From Lentisphaeria bacterium (GTDB taxonomy: Bacteria > Verrucomicrobiota > Lentisphaeria > Victivallales > UBA1829): a DNA stretch of 64,000 bases. Positions 1 to 8,473 of the stretch are shown here, piece after piece. Each line of letters opens with the position of its first letter. The first letter of the stretch is position 1. The stretch spans positions 1-64,000 of the forward strand of contig JAFVTF010000034.1 in NCBI GenBank assembly GCA_017503375.1, written 5' to 3'. The notes beneath the pieces are model-generated. The model did no database searches, was not told where the DNA came from, and saw only the letters and a list, made by a program, of their open reading frames with translations. A program made the position numbers and the translations under genes.

Positions 1-25
1 GCTCTACCAACTGAGCTACCCCGCC
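1..25 (-). tRNA. tRNA gene, 5' part only (truncated by window edge)
   Basis: Read on the minus strand, this starts with a GGCGGGG acceptor strand, then TA, then a canonical D-arm (GCTC-AGTTGGTA-GAGC). Only the acceptor 5' strand and D-arm are inside the window; the anticodon lies to the left, so the isotype cannot be stated. The sequence 5' of it on the minus strand (positions 26 upward) is AT-rich. Confidence 0.85.
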
Positions 26-500
26 ACTCTGGGGTTGCTTAAATCTCTTTAAGCTATGTTCTTCTTTGTTGAACATGTTACTAATATACACCCTGTTTTA
101 TTAATTTCAAGTCGATTTTTGTTTTTTTTAAAACTTTTTTAACTTTTTTTCACAGATATCCCATAAAAAATCCAGGACCTGTACAGAATCACTGAATTTT
201 TTGATGGTTCATGACTGAATATGCAAAATAACATTATTTCTTTTATGTTTCAGTCAAAATGATTGGATTAAATTCACTGCAACTGTTATATTATTCTTGA
301 CAAAAATGTCTTTATTGAATGGACAAACTCTTGCGGATAGTCAAAAGGGGCTGCTGCAAAACTTTTGATAAAAAAACAGCCCTGAAGGGGCAAGAGGGGC
401 TGTAAGCCCCGTGAGAAGATAGCCCGGAGTAAGCGGTCCTTCATATTGCGCCCGGAAGAAATGGTGAGAGAGCCGGATTCTTCCGGGCGGAAAATTTATG
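26..500. other. Intergenic stretch without a gene; GC-rich hairpin region at about 340-490
   Basis: No convincing gene. Positions 60-330 are AT-rich and unremarkable. Positions 340-490 are clearly more GC-rich and hold nested inverted repeats: GGGGCT-GTA-AGCCCC near 395-411, and a perfect 12-bp stem CGCCCGGAAGAA (449-460) with TTCTTCCGGGCG (478-489). No U-tract follows on either strand, so it is not a standard terminator. It lies just past the 3' end of the minus-strand repeat-protein gene and could be its mRNA trailer or a small structured RNA. Confidence 0.4.
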
Positions 501-992
501 TCAGAAAAGAATTTGAAAATAATGGTATAAAAACCATGAATGCAGTGCCGGTGAAAATTTTACATTAGACGAAAATGTAAAAACACAGTCGCTGCTGTAG
601 GTGCTGTTGCCCTTGTAGAGTTTTTTATCTTGATATGCTGCAAAACAATCAGATTGATAAGTGCTGTTTTTTTTGTATAATTTTCCATCTTTGTAAGTAG
701 CAATGCAGTCGGATTGATAAGTGCTGTTCCCTTTGTAAAGCTTTCCGTCTTGATAAGTTGCAACGCAGTCAGATTGATAAGTGCTGTTCCCTTTATAAAA
801 TTTTCCTTTTTCGTATGTCGCGATACAATCAGATTGATAAGTGCTGTTTCCTCTGTACAGTTTTCCATCTTTGTAAGTTGCAACGCAATCAGATTGATAA
901 GTGCTGTTCCCTCTGAAGATACGGATTTCATTGGCAAGAATGGACATTCCGCAAAAAAGGAGTGTTAAAACCAACAGAGAAAATTTTTTCAT
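501..992 (-). CDS. Secreted protein of six tandem GNSTYxSDC repeats (beta-flower-like)
   Basis: A 163-residue protein with a typical signal peptide: MKK, a hydrophobic core, and cleavage probably after SILA near residue 20. The mature part is almost entirely a 20-residue repeat, roughly K-G-N-S-T-Y-Q-S-D-C-[IV]-A-T-Y-x-D-G-K-L-Y, present six times, with a divergent last copy (YSSDC) and a short unrelated tail. Each repeat has one cysteine at the same place. The pattern resembles small bacterial five-fold beta-flower proteins built from xGNSxYxSD repeats; that match is from memory and the function is unknown. A good ribosome site (AGAAAGGA) precedes the ATG. It appears monocistronic. Confidence 0.75.
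   Translation of the reverse strand: MKKFSLLVLTLLFCGMSILANEIRIFRGNSTYQSDCVATYKDGKLYRGNSTYQSDCIATYEKGKFYKGNSTYQSDCVATYQDGKLYKGNSTYQSDCIATYKDGKLYKKNSTYQSDCFAAYQDKKLYKGNSTYSSDCVFTFSSNVKFSPALHSWFLYHYFQILF
601..920 (-). repeat. 60-bp tandem repeat array inside the secreted repeat protein
   Basis: Units begin with GTGCTGTT at 601, 661, 721, 781, 841 and 901, so the period is exactly 60 bp and in frame (20 codons). The units differ at scattered, mostly synonymous or conservative positions. This suggests an old duplication under protein-level selection rather than a recent expansion. Confidence 0.9.
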
Positions 993-1167
993 AATATTAT
1001 CCTTTCTGAAATGAATGACGGTACTTTCTCAGATCAGCAGAGAAAATTTCAGCCGGCTGCTGAAATTTCTATTTTGACCGACGCGTCTCTAATCATCATA
1101 CCTCAAATATCTTTATTTTCAAGTATAAACAAATAAATACTCCTTATTTTATATCTGATAACCAAGA

Positions 1168-1377
1168 TCAATCTTTATGTGATGTTGAGCGTATGAAATC
1201 CAATTCATTTTTTAATTTTTCAGGGTCATCACACCATTTCTGATACTGTTCCTCCGTCAAACCAAGAAATTCGTTTATTTTTACATCAGAAGAACAACGA
1301 TTCCACTCTTCCAGAAAGTCATCCAAATCTTCAATCCTGACCTTATCCATCATGTATAAATCGTAAAATTTATTCAT
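1168..1377 (-). CDS. Small acidic hypothetical protein (about 69 aa)
   Basis: I chose the internal ATG at 1377 because AAAGGAG lies 9 bases upstream of it. The open frame continues further upstream, but that extension runs into the palindromic repeat at 1459-1595 and is unlikely to be translated. The protein reads MNKFYDLYMMDKVRIEDLDD and continues with FLGLTEEQYQKW near residue 40. It is acidic and probably helical, with no signal peptide or membrane segment. Short proteins with a KVxxEDLDDFVEEW start and an EFLGxTxEEY core are common in gut Firmicutes and Lentisphaerota, but I know no assigned function. Confidence 0.6.
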   Translation of the reverse strand: MNKFYDLYMMDKVRIEDLDDFLEEWNRCSSDVKINEFLGLTEEQYQKWCDDPEKLKNELDFIRSTSHKD

Positions 1378-1458
1378 ACAGTAAATCTCCTTTGCTTCAG
1401 ACCGTTCAGAATATAGCATACCAAACGATATTTTGCAACCGGTTTTAATAATTTGGTT

Positions 1459-1595
1459 CTGTTCCCTGTACATGATAGGTAAATCTTTATGTTCTTTTAC
1501 CACCGATGGCATTCCGAATTTTTATGATGTAAAAATCGAAATGCCATCTTAAAGTTAAAATAGCAGAAGGATTTACCAACCTGTATGGGGAACAG
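1459..1595. repeat. Palindromic intergenic repeat, GATGGCATT family, copy A
   Basis: The core hairpin 1505-1548 runs from GATGGCATT to AATGCCATC around a 7-base loop, with poly-A/T in the stem. Both flanks extend the symmetry: CTGTTCCC followed by GGTAAATC on the left (from 1459), and GGATTTACC followed by GGGGAACAG on the right (to 1595). The same flank and core recur at 37589-37664, and the core recurs at 6062-6095. It is therefore a dispersed element, not a private terminator. Confidence 0.7.
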
Positions 1596-1678
1596 CGCTT
1601 TTTGAAAAAGTGACACTGTCCATATCTTGGATTTTTATGGGATATCTGTGCAGAAAATTTACTTTTTTGTCAATCTTC

Positions 1679-1707
1679 TTGAAATGTATGAATTTGTGTG
1701 CTATATT
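1679..1707 (+). promoter_or_regulatory. Sigma-70-type promoter for the four-helix membrane protein
   Basis: TTGAAA (1679-1684), a 17-bp spacer ending in TGC, and TATATT (1702-1707). The gene it would serve starts 66 bases downstream of the -10. Confidence 0.7.
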
Positions 1708-1772
1708 ATAAGGTTTGTAATTTTGTTTCACTGATTCGAGTTGGCAGAAAACAATAATACGGAGAGAAAAGT

Positions 1773-2138
1773 ATGTTATCACACCTTCTGATCGTGTTGG
1801 GATACATATTCCTTTGTTTGAGCGGTATCAGCTTTGCAGTATCGCTTGGCCTTGCTATTTTTTCCCGGAACAGAAAAGGATTTCTTGTTCCTGCCATTTA
1901 TCTGCTGATGATGGTTTTGCTTCTTGCTTTTGTCAGTATTTACCCGGGCGGCGGTTCTGAGGCATGGACAACCGTTCTTTTTTACATTATCTGTATCAGT
2001 TTTCAGTTTGTCTGGGTTGGAAAGTTGCGGCATCAGGCAAATAAAGTTCTGAAATGGTCCTTTGTTTCAACTCTTCTGACATCCGGATTTCTTCTCTGTG
2101 CCATGATTCTGATGAATTCTTCTCTTGCATTTCAATAA
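1773..2138 (+). CDS. Small four-helix membrane protein, unknown function
   Basis: A 121-residue, strongly hydrophobic protein with four predicted transmembrane segments (about residues 4-26, 37-56, 65-82 and 92-115). The connecting loops are short and basic (SRNRKG, KLRHQANK). An upstream GGAGAG supports the ATG, and a promoter lies 66 bp before it. I do not recognise the family. The next gene (esterase-deacetylase) follows after 78 bp on the same strand and may be co-transcribed, but nothing else links their roles. Confidence 0.6.
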   Translation: MLSHLLIVLGYIFLCLSGISFAVSLGLAIFSRNRKGFLVPAIYLLMMVLLLAFVSIYPGGGSEAWTTVLFYIICISFQFVWVGKLRHQANKVLKWSFVSTLLTSGFLLCAMILMNSSLAFQ

Positions 2139-2216
2139 GAGATAATTTATCCCGACTCCTTGCATTTTGTTTTCAGACAGTTATATTAATGAGAAATATC
2201 AAGGAGACTCTAAAAA

Positions 2217-3680
2217 ATGAAAGAAACGATACTTCCTTTATGGAAAGATTCTGCTATAGAATCCAATTTGACGATATGTGCCCATCCTGAGAAAGATTCC
2301 CGCAGACCTGCGGTTCTTGTTGTTCCGGGCGGCGGCTACGGCGGAGTTTGCCGTTCAACAGAAGGCGATCCCATCGCAGAATGTTTTTCAAAACTCGGAT
2401 TCCGCACATTTATTCTGCATTACCGTGTCAGCCCTCATCGTTTTCCGGAGCCCCAGCAGGATATTTTGAGGGCAATCCGGCTGATCCGGTATCATGCAGA
2501 AGAGTGGAATGTTATTCCGGAACAGGTTGCAGTTTGCGGTTTTTCTGCCGGGGGGCATCTTTGTGCAAGTGCCGGGATCATTCCGGATGATGTTGAAGTT
2601 GTTCCGGAAGATGCTGCTGATGCAATGCCATCCCGTCCCGATGCCATGATCTTGTGTTATCCGGTGATCACTTCGGGAAAATATGCCCATTCCGGTTCAT
2701 TCAAAAATCTTCTGGGAAAAGAATATTCCAAACGGAAACGGGAGTTCTCTCTGGAAACCCGCGTAACAAAAGAGAGTGCGCCTGCGTTTATCTGGCATAC
2801 TGTCGAAGATCAGGCTGTTCCTGTTGAAAATTCACTTCTGCTTGCCGAAGCCATGAGGAAAAACGGCGTTGTTCATGAACTGCATATTTTCCCGCATGGT
2901 CCCCACGGAATGCAGTTGGGGTATGGCAGGGCAGATATTTCCCAATGGCCCGGACAGGCTGCGGCATTTCTTTATGGAACGCTCGGATTTCACCGTGCTG
3001 ACCCGCCGGAATATCGGAGAACTGTTGTTCTGACTTTCGATGATGCCTGTAAATCTCACTTGGAAACTGTTGCTCCGCTCCTGAAGAAATATGGTTTCAA
3101 TGCCACGTTTTTTGTTTGCCTTTTTACGGATGAGTGGCGGAAGAAAAATGAAAAATATCTTTTGAGCGGACCGGAACTGAAACAGCTTTCTGATATGGGA
3201 TTTGAAATTGGAAATCACACTTGGAATCATCCGGATTTGAAAAAACTTTCCGATGATGAAATTTCAAAAGAAATCGAATCCCTGAATGATTTTCTGAAAC
3301 AAAACGGAATTCCGGAACCTGTCAGTTTTGCCTATCCCGGCGGTCCCTACGCGGAAAATGCTGTGCCTGTTCTGAAAAAATATGGTTTGATCACAGCTCG
3401 TACAACGGAGAACGGTCCCTGGAATTTGAAAAAACAGGATCTCATGCGTGTTCCCTGTACACCGTTGCAGAAAGATAATAAACTTGCTTTTTATCATGCA
3501 GTTTCCTCCGGAAAAAAAGGGGAAGTTCCGGTGATCCTGTTTCACGGCGTTCCCGATATCGTTCATGATTGGGTGAATACTTCTCCGGAATGTTTTGCCG
3601 CATTTATGAAATATCTTTATGACAATGATTACCGTGTGATCTCCATGAAACAATATTTACAGGAAAATGGACTTTGCTGA
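2217..3680 (+). CDS. Fusion of alpha/beta-hydrolase esterase and CE4 polysaccharide deacetylase
   Basis: A 487-residue two-domain protein. Residues about 30-255 form an acetyl-xylan-esterase-like alpha/beta hydrolase: an oxyanion-loop PGGGYGG (37-43), nucleophile Ser110 in GFSAGG, Asp198 in EDQAVP and His230 in PHGPHG. Residues about 268-480 form a NodB-type CE4 deacetylase with TFDDA (Asp275/Asp276), metal ligands His334 and His338 in HTWNHP, and FAYPGG near 365. Both catalytic sets look intact. There is no signal peptide, so it is probably cytoplasmic and may remove O- and N-acetyl groups from imported oligosaccharides; the substrate is unknown. AAGGAG precedes the ATG. Confidence 0.85.
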   Translation: MKETILPLWKDSAIESNLTICAHPEKDSRRPAVLVVPGGGYGGVCRSTEGDPIAECFSKLGFRTFILHYRVSPHRFPEPQQDILRAIRLIRYHAEEWNVIPEQVAVCGFSAGGHLCASAGIIPDDVEVVPEDAADAMPSRPDAMILCYPVITSGKYAHSGSFKNLLGKEYSKRKREFSLETRVTKESAPAFIWHTVEDQAVPVENSLLLAEAMRKNGVVHELHIFPHGPHGMQLGYGRADISQWPGQAAAFLYGTLGFHRADPPEYRRTVVLTFDDACKSHLETVAPLLKKYGFNATFFVCLFTDEWRKKNEKYLLSGPELKQLSDMGFEIGNHTWNHPDLKKLSDDEISKEIESLNDFLKQNGIPEPVSFAYPGGPYAENAVPVLKKYGLITARTTENGPWNLKKQDLMRVPCTPLQKDNKLAFYHAVSSGKKGEVPVILFHGVPDIVHDWVNTSPECFAAFMKYLYDNDYRVISMKQYLQENGLC

Positions 3681-3798
3681 GCTTGGGAAGGTATAACTTC
3701 CGGCTCTCTGTTTTGCAGCGTTCAGCTTGATTTTTTTCACTGTAATGCTATATTTCCCTCAAAAATGATTTTATGAAAGTTTGGAGATTTTACAGAAC

Positions 3799-6015
3799 AT
3801 GAATAAACCGGAATTATTGGCTCCGGCCGGAACACCCGCTGCGGCTCTGGCTGCACTGGATGCAGGAGCAGATGCAATTTACGCCGGACTCTCCCGGTTC
3901 AATGCACGGGAACGCGGCGAAAATTTTACCCCGGATGCAATGGGGAAAGTTATCGAACATTTTCACCGGCACGGGAAAAAAGTTTACGTTACATTCAATA
4001 CCCTGCTGAAAGAACAGGAACTTTCTGATGCTTTTGAACAGCTGGCTTTGCTGAATTCTCTTCATCCGGATGCTCTGCTCGTGCAGGATATGGGCGTGAT
4101 CCGTATGGCAAAAGAATATTTCCCGAATCTGACTCTGCACAGTTCCACTCAGATGGAATTCCATAACTCTGCAGGATTGGCGGTTGCGGAAAAATTAGGC
4201 GTCAGCCGTGTGGTTCTGGAACGTCAGGTGACTCTTGATGAATTGAAACTGATCAAAAGCAAAACAAATCTTGAACTGGAACTTTTTATTCACGGTGCGC
4301 TCTGCTGTTCTCTCTCCGGGATTTGTTTCTTTTCTTCTTATCTGGGCGGTTACAGCGGAAACCGGGGCAAATGCAAACAGCCTTGCCGTCGCCGCTATTT
4401 TTCCAAAAGCGGAAACGGATTTTTCTTTTCCACCCAGGATTTGTGCGCCATTGAATTGATTCCCGAATTCCGCCGTCTTGGAATTGCCTCTCTGAAGATC
4501 GAAGGCAGATTGCGGCAGACCGATTATGTGACCGCAGCCGTCAGCGCATACCGTATGCTGATCGATACTCCCGATGAAGAATTTTCAGCGGCGATCCCGA
4601 AAGCAAGAAAAATCCTTTCTGAAGTCGGCGGACGCCGCTGGTCCCACGGCTTTTATACTCCGGAATCCGCAAAAACATTGGTTCGCGCCGATGCCATGGG
4701 AAGTACCGGAAAACTTTGCGGAAGTGTTCAAGCTGTCTCCAAAAACGGTTTTGAATTTACCACCTCGACAAGGCTTTTCGTTGGAGACCGAATCCGTATT
4801 CAACCGGCAAACGGGGAAGAAGGGCCTGCCATTGTTGCCACAAAATTCTTTGTGGAGAACAAACCTGCCGTCAAAGCAACTCCCGGACAGAAGGTGTTTG
4901 TCTGCTGCGATAAAGCTGTACCCCAGCGTGGACAGGTTTTCCGTCTCGGCGGACGGCTCAATGATTATTCCAATGCACTGGCAGCGTTGCCGGAGCCGCG
5001 AACTCCTCTTGATTTGAATATCAAACTTTCCGCAAATTCTGTGTCAGTTGTCCCGTCTGCCGTGCCGGAAATCATCTGGGAAAAACAGCTGAATCTTTCC
5101 CCGGCAAAGAGCAGGGCGGCAAGTGCAGAACAGATCATGGAGGAGTTCAAGGCATCTGATTCACCGATCTGGTGTGCCGGAACTGTTCAGGCTGAGGTGG
5201 AACCGGGACTTTTTCTGCCCGCATCGGAATTGAAACAGATTCGCCGCGAAGCATGGGAGTTCCTGAAAGAAAAATTATCCCCGGATATGGTCGCAGGAAA
5301 CTTTGAATCTGCCATTGAAAAATTCCGGACAGATTACCGGAATCTGAAAGGATTGCCTTTGTCAGATGACCGGGAAGAGACAGCTGCATTGCGTGCAAAA
5401 GGAGAAGAACCTGCCAGCCGGAAATGTCATCGCGGAGCAAGTGTTTTTGAAATTGCATCTGCAACCAGTGAAGCGATTCTGCCGGAATTTCTGCCCGAAA
5501 CAAAAATTCCGGCGTTGTGCAATGCCATCCGTAAGGCTTATGAAAACGGAATCCGCCGTTTCCGTGTGCCTTCTTTTTACGGTTTGGAATTGCTGAAAGA
5601 TTACAAAAATATAGAAATCACCTTGTCTGCACCGCTGCCGGTGGCAAATTCTCAGGCTGTTCTGATGGCAAAGTCTCTTGGCGCAACCAGAGCGTTAGCT
5701 CATATAGAGCTTGACCGGGATTCTCTGACAGCGATGCGTTCAAAGTCTGTACTGGAGCTTGAGTTGTACCGTTTGGGACGTCCGGTGTTATTGCCGACCC
5801 GTGCAGAAATTCCTGTTGAAGGAGAAATCCGTGATGCCCGGAATATCGGGTTTCTCGTCCGCCATGATTCCAAGAGCGGTTTGACGCGGCTTTATCCGCA
5901 GAAAATTCATTCTGTTCCGCGATTGCCCGGGTTCCATGATTTCTTTGATCTGACCATGGCGAACTGGAATCCGGAGGAAACAGACAGTTTCAATTTTGAC
6001 AGGGAGCTTTCCTGA
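3799..6015 (+). CDS. Peptidase U32 family protein (RlhA/YhbU-like)
   Basis: A 738-residue protein that begins MNKPELLAPAG, the usual start of U32 proteins. The family signature lies at about residues 160-180 (ELFIHGALCC...GIC), followed by the cysteine cluster GKCKQPCRRR, which with the upstream cysteines could bind an iron-sulfur cluster. Its length matches the long U32 members, some of which (E. coli RlhA) act in 23S rRNA C2501 hydroxylation rather than as proteases; others are collagenase-like. An in-frame TTG lies 18 bases earlier, but the GGAG at 3783 fits the ATG better. A palindromic repeat follows the stop. Confidence 0.85.
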   Translation: MNKPELLAPAGTPAAALAALDAGADAIYAGLSRFNARERGENFTPDAMGKVIEHFHRHGKKVYVTFNTLLKEQELSDAFEQLALLNSLHPDALLVQDMGVIRMAKEYFPNLTLHSSTQMEFHNSAGLAVAEKLGVSRVVLERQVTLDELKLIKSKTNLELELFIHGALCCSLSGICFFSSYLGGYSGNRGKCKQPCRRRYFSKSGNGFFFSTQDLCAIELIPEFRRLGIASLKIEGRLRQTDYVTAAVSAYRMLIDTPDEEFSAAIPKARKILSEVGGRRWSHGFYTPESAKTLVRADAMGSTGKLCGSVQAVSKNGFEFTTSTRLFVGDRIRIQPANGEEGPAIVATKFFVENKPAVKATPGQKVFVCCDKAVPQRGQVFRLGGRLNDYSNALAALPEPRTPLDLNIKLSANSVSVVPSAVPEIIWEKQLNLSPAKSRAASAEQIMEEFKASDSPIWCAGTVQAEVEPGLFLPASELKQIRREAWEFLKEKLSPDMVAGNFESAIEKFRTDYRNLKGLPLSDDREETAALRAKGEEPASRKCHRGASVFEIASATSEAILPEFLPETKIPALCNAIRKAYENGIRRFRVPSFYGLELLKDYKNIEITLSAPLPVANSQAVLMAKSLGATRALAHIELDRDSLTAMRSKSVLELELYRLGRPVLLPTRAEIPVEGEIRDARNIGFLVRHDSKSGLTRLYPQKIHSVPRLPGFHDFFDLTMANWNPEETDSFNFDRELS

Positions 6016-6029
6016 TTATTTTTTTCTGG

Positions 6030-6144
6030 GGAACCACGGAATACACGGAATTTATTTTATTGGTGTTTCTATTTTTGAGCAAAAATAGAAATGCCGGATA
6101 TGATATTTAATTCTCTGTGATGATTTTGTGAATTCCGTGGTTTC
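6030..6144. repeat. Palindromic repeat with ACCACGGAAT ends and a GGCATTTC-type hairpin
   Basis: The outer ends are inverted repeats: GGAACCACGGAATACACGG at about 6030-6048 and, inverted, GAATTCCGTGGTTTC at 6130-6144. Inside is a tight hairpin (6062-6095) whose arms, read on the minus strand, begin GGCATTTCTATTTTT. That core matches copies near 1505 and 37623. It occupies the gap between convergent genes, so it could also end transcripts from both sides. Confidence 0.6.
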
Positions 6145-6150
6145 TTAATA

Positions 6151-7860
6151 TCAGAACTTGAGAATTTCTCCCGGCTTGAGCGCACAGAGTTTTTTGCCTT
6201 TTCCGATATAAATTGTGGTCGCCGTCGGATTCCGGACAAAGGAGTTATCCGCACTCCATTCCAGAGCATTAACGGCTTTCAGATATTCACAGATTGCAAT
6301 ATTTGAGGCTTTCCATACCCGTTCATTCCGGAAAGCTGCACAGAAATTTTCCACAGCAGCCCAGTCGGATTCTTTCTTGAATTCCCAGGAATGTCCCCAG
6401 AGTGTACAAACTTTCAGTTCGCCGGAGTTCGGTTCTGCAAGGAATTTTTTCTGCCAATCCGGTAATTGTTCCGGAATACATTTTGCAGTCGGTTCCCAGC
6501 ACATGAAGTTTTTGGGGAGAGCAAAATTTCCCTGTTTTATTGTACCTCTGGCATAAGCGATTCCTGCTGTTTTCAGGATTTCCTGCGCTTGAGAAGTCGC
6601 TCCGAAGGTGGAACCGTTGGGCCATGCATGGCCTGTGACGATCCTGCCGGAGATTTCTTCCAGACCTTTTCTGTCGAGGACGATGTCATGCAGGATTTGC
6701 GGGGCAGGGGATAAAGATGCTGTTGTGTGCCGCAATCCGTGGGTTGCAATTTCATGTCCTTTGTACCATTCAACTTTTTTCGGATCATTTGCGAGAACAT
6801 GAGCACTCATATTGAAGGTCGCAGAGAATCCGTATTTACGGAACAGTTCAGCAAGCCGCTGATCCGGTGCGGAACCGTCATCAAAACTGAAAGACAGAGC
6901 TTTTCTGCTGCCATCGGGGAAGAAGATCATTTTATCTTCCGGAGCTGTGACCGGAACCGGAATCGCTTTTTCAGCCGGGCGCGCCGTGACCGTGATGTTT
7001 TTCTTTTTATCCGCCCGCATGACTTCTCCGGGAGCCAGTTTGACTTTTTTTCCGTTGACAGTCATGTAAAGCGTAACCGCACTTGTATTTTCCAGAACGG
7101 AGCAGTCAAGAGAAGTTTTCAGAGTTTTATATGCTTTGAAGTAACGGTAAATATCAATGTTTGCTGCATACCAGATATCCGGATGATTGCTGAGTTCTTT
7201 GCAGAAGTTTTCAATCACGTGCCAGTTTTTCTGATTATTGAATTCGTAACTGTGTCCCCAGATATAACAAAGACTGATCACGCCGCCCCAGGGATTATAG
7301 GTTTTGTATTTTTTTGCAAGAGCAGCGATGTTTGCGTTATGATGAGCCGTCGTATTCCAGCGCATGAAATCATCGGGCAGCTGGAATTTCTGGGTTGCGC
7401 CGACCGTTCTTGCGTAGACGATTTTATGTTTTTGGAGAATATTCACCACTTCCGGGGAATGAGCGCCGTATGGGTAAGCCAATCCGAGAACAGGATAGCC
7501 TGCAATTTTTTCCAAGCCGATGCGATCGTTTCTGATTTCTTTATCCAGAGCTTCCGGAGAAATCCTTGTAAAACACTTGTGATATTCTCCGTGACTTGCG
7601 ATTTCATGTCCGGCATAGAGTTTTGCCAATTCATTTTCCGGAAGAAAAGATTTGTATCCAAGCCGTTTGGAAGAGACATTGAATGTTGCTTTCATTCCGT
7701 ACTTATTGAAAATTTCCACCAGCTTTCTGTCATGGATTGTTGCATCATCGTAACTGAAAGTGAGGGCTTTATATTTCCATTCCGGATAAGTGAGTTTTAC
7801 TTCGGTGTGAAACATTCCGAAAAGCATCAGGAGTGATGCAGCGGCGCTTGCAAATTCCAT
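6151..7860 (-). CDS. Secreted protein with two tandem CE4 polysaccharide deacetylase domains
   Basis: A 569-residue protein with a short hydrophobic N-terminus (residues 3-18) consistent with export. Domain 1 (about 28-245) has TFSYDD (Asp38/Asp39) and HGEYH (His90/His94). Domain 2 (about 315-545) has SFSFDDG (Asp327/Asp328) and HGLRH (His374/His378). Each is followed by a small conserved segment with a Y-M/I-x-x-x-G-K-K pattern and LxPGE, so the whole unit was duplicated. Both metal-binding triads look intact, and both domains contain a WGHSxEF motif. AGAGGA precedes the ATG. It lies 14 bp after the gene at 7875-8306 and is probably co-transcribed with it. Confidence 0.85.
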   Translation of the reverse strand: MEFASAAASLLMLFGMFHTEVKLTYPEWKYKALTFSYDDATIHDRKLVEIFNKYGMKATFNVSSKRLGYKSFLPENELAKLYAGHEIASHGEYHKCFTRISPEALDKEIRNDRIGLEKIAGYPVLGLAYPYGAHSPEVVNILQKHKIVYARTVGATQKFQLPDDFMRWNTTAHHNANIAALAKKYKTYNPWGGVISLCYIWGHSYEFNNQKNWHVIENFCKELSNHPDIWYAANIDIYRYFKAYKTLKTSLDCSVLENTSAVTLYMTVNGKKVKLAPGEVMRADKKKNITVTARPAEKAIPVPVTAPEDKMIFFPDGSRKALSFSFDDGSAPDQRLAELFRKYGFSATFNMSAHVLANDPKKVEWYKGHEIATHGLRHTTASLSPAPQILHDIVLDRKGLEEISGRIVTGHAWPNGSTFGATSQAQEILKTAGIAYARGTIKQGNFALPKNFMCWEPTAKCIPEQLPDWQKKFLAEPNSGELKVCTLWGHSWEFKKESDWAAVENFCAAFRNERVWKASNIAICEYLKAVNALEWSADNSFVRNPTATTIYIGKGKKLCALKPGEILKF

Positions 7861-7874
7861 ATAAATCCTCTTTT

Positions 7875-8306
7875 TTATTTGACTGTTGAGTGATTGTTTT
7901 TCAATTTTTCCCGTTGTTCTGGATTCAGAAAAAACATCTTGTTTTTCTGAACGATGATCGACTGATACATTGGACGTTTGGCAATCATATTCAAGAGAGC
8001 AGTTTTGCCCGGTGCATTCAAGATTTTCTTCAGCATTTCATCATTCCGCGGATTCCACTGTTTGATAAGAGCCTCCCAATATTCTTTTTTTGCCTGTTCT
8101 TCTGTTCCATGATGATTGATCCATGTTTTTTTGAGTTCCGGATCAACGATTTTCCATAAAGCTTCAGAATCCCGTTCGACGATTGCGCTGAAATATGTTT
8201 CAATCAGTTCCTGCGGTGTTGCCTGTTGGATTTTTACTTTCGGTTCAGCCGCAAAACAGAAGATCGCAGTTGTACAAATAAGAAACAACAAAAACAGTTT
8301 TTGCAT
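7875..8306 (-). CDS. Exported hypothetical protein, first gene of deacetylase operon
   Basis: About 143 residues from the ATG at 8306, chosen because AAAGGA lies just upstream; a further ATG 11 codons earlier lacks one. The N-terminus MQKLFLLFLICTTAIFCFAA is a clear signal peptide with likely cleavage after CFA. The mature part begins QQATPQELIETYFSAIVERD, reminiscent of the SnoaL/NTF2-like or DUF4878-type lipoprotein pattern 'P-x-x-x-x-x-x-Y-x-x-A-x-x-x-D', so it may be a small periplasmic alpha+beta protein. It is co-directional with the tandem deacetylase. Function unknown. Confidence 0.65.
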   Translation of the reverse strand: MQKLFLLFLICTTAIFCFAAEPKVKIQQATPQELIETYFSAIVERDSEALWKIVDPELKKTWINHHGTEEQAKKEYWEALIKQWNPRNDEMLKKILNAPGKTALLNMIAKRPMYQSIIVQKNKMFFLNPEQREKLKNNHSTVK

Positions 8307-8399
8307 TTTAAATCCTTTCATAGAATTAGATTTGTTCATACAGTATCACAAAAGTACTCTTTTTCAAATCATTTTTATACAGTTTTTCAGAAACTGCTG

Positions 8400-8427
8400 T
8401 TGAAAAATTAACAAAAAATGCTATTTT
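8400..8427 (+). promoter_or_regulatory. Promoter for nadK-coaB-mlaA
   Basis: TTGAAA (8400-8405), a 16-bp spacer ending in TGC, and TATTTT (8422-8427), 46 bp before the nadK start codon. It is the only good match in the divergent gap for the plus strand. Confidence 0.55.
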
Positions 8428-8473
8428 ACCATTTGATACGTTATTCAAATGAAATAAGGAATTTTCAGAACAA

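Noticed and set aside
601-920. 60-bp tandem repeats as a CRISPR array
   Set aside because: No unique spacers; the repeats are in frame within a signal-peptide protein and there are no cas genes.
1378-1512. N-terminal extension of the small acidic protein
   Set aside because: It runs into the 1459-1595 repeat; a strong ribosome site fits the ATG at 1377 instead.
6727-7836. Plus-strand open frame of 369 codons opposite the double deacetylase
   Set aside because: Antisense shadow; real CE4 motifs are on the minus strand.
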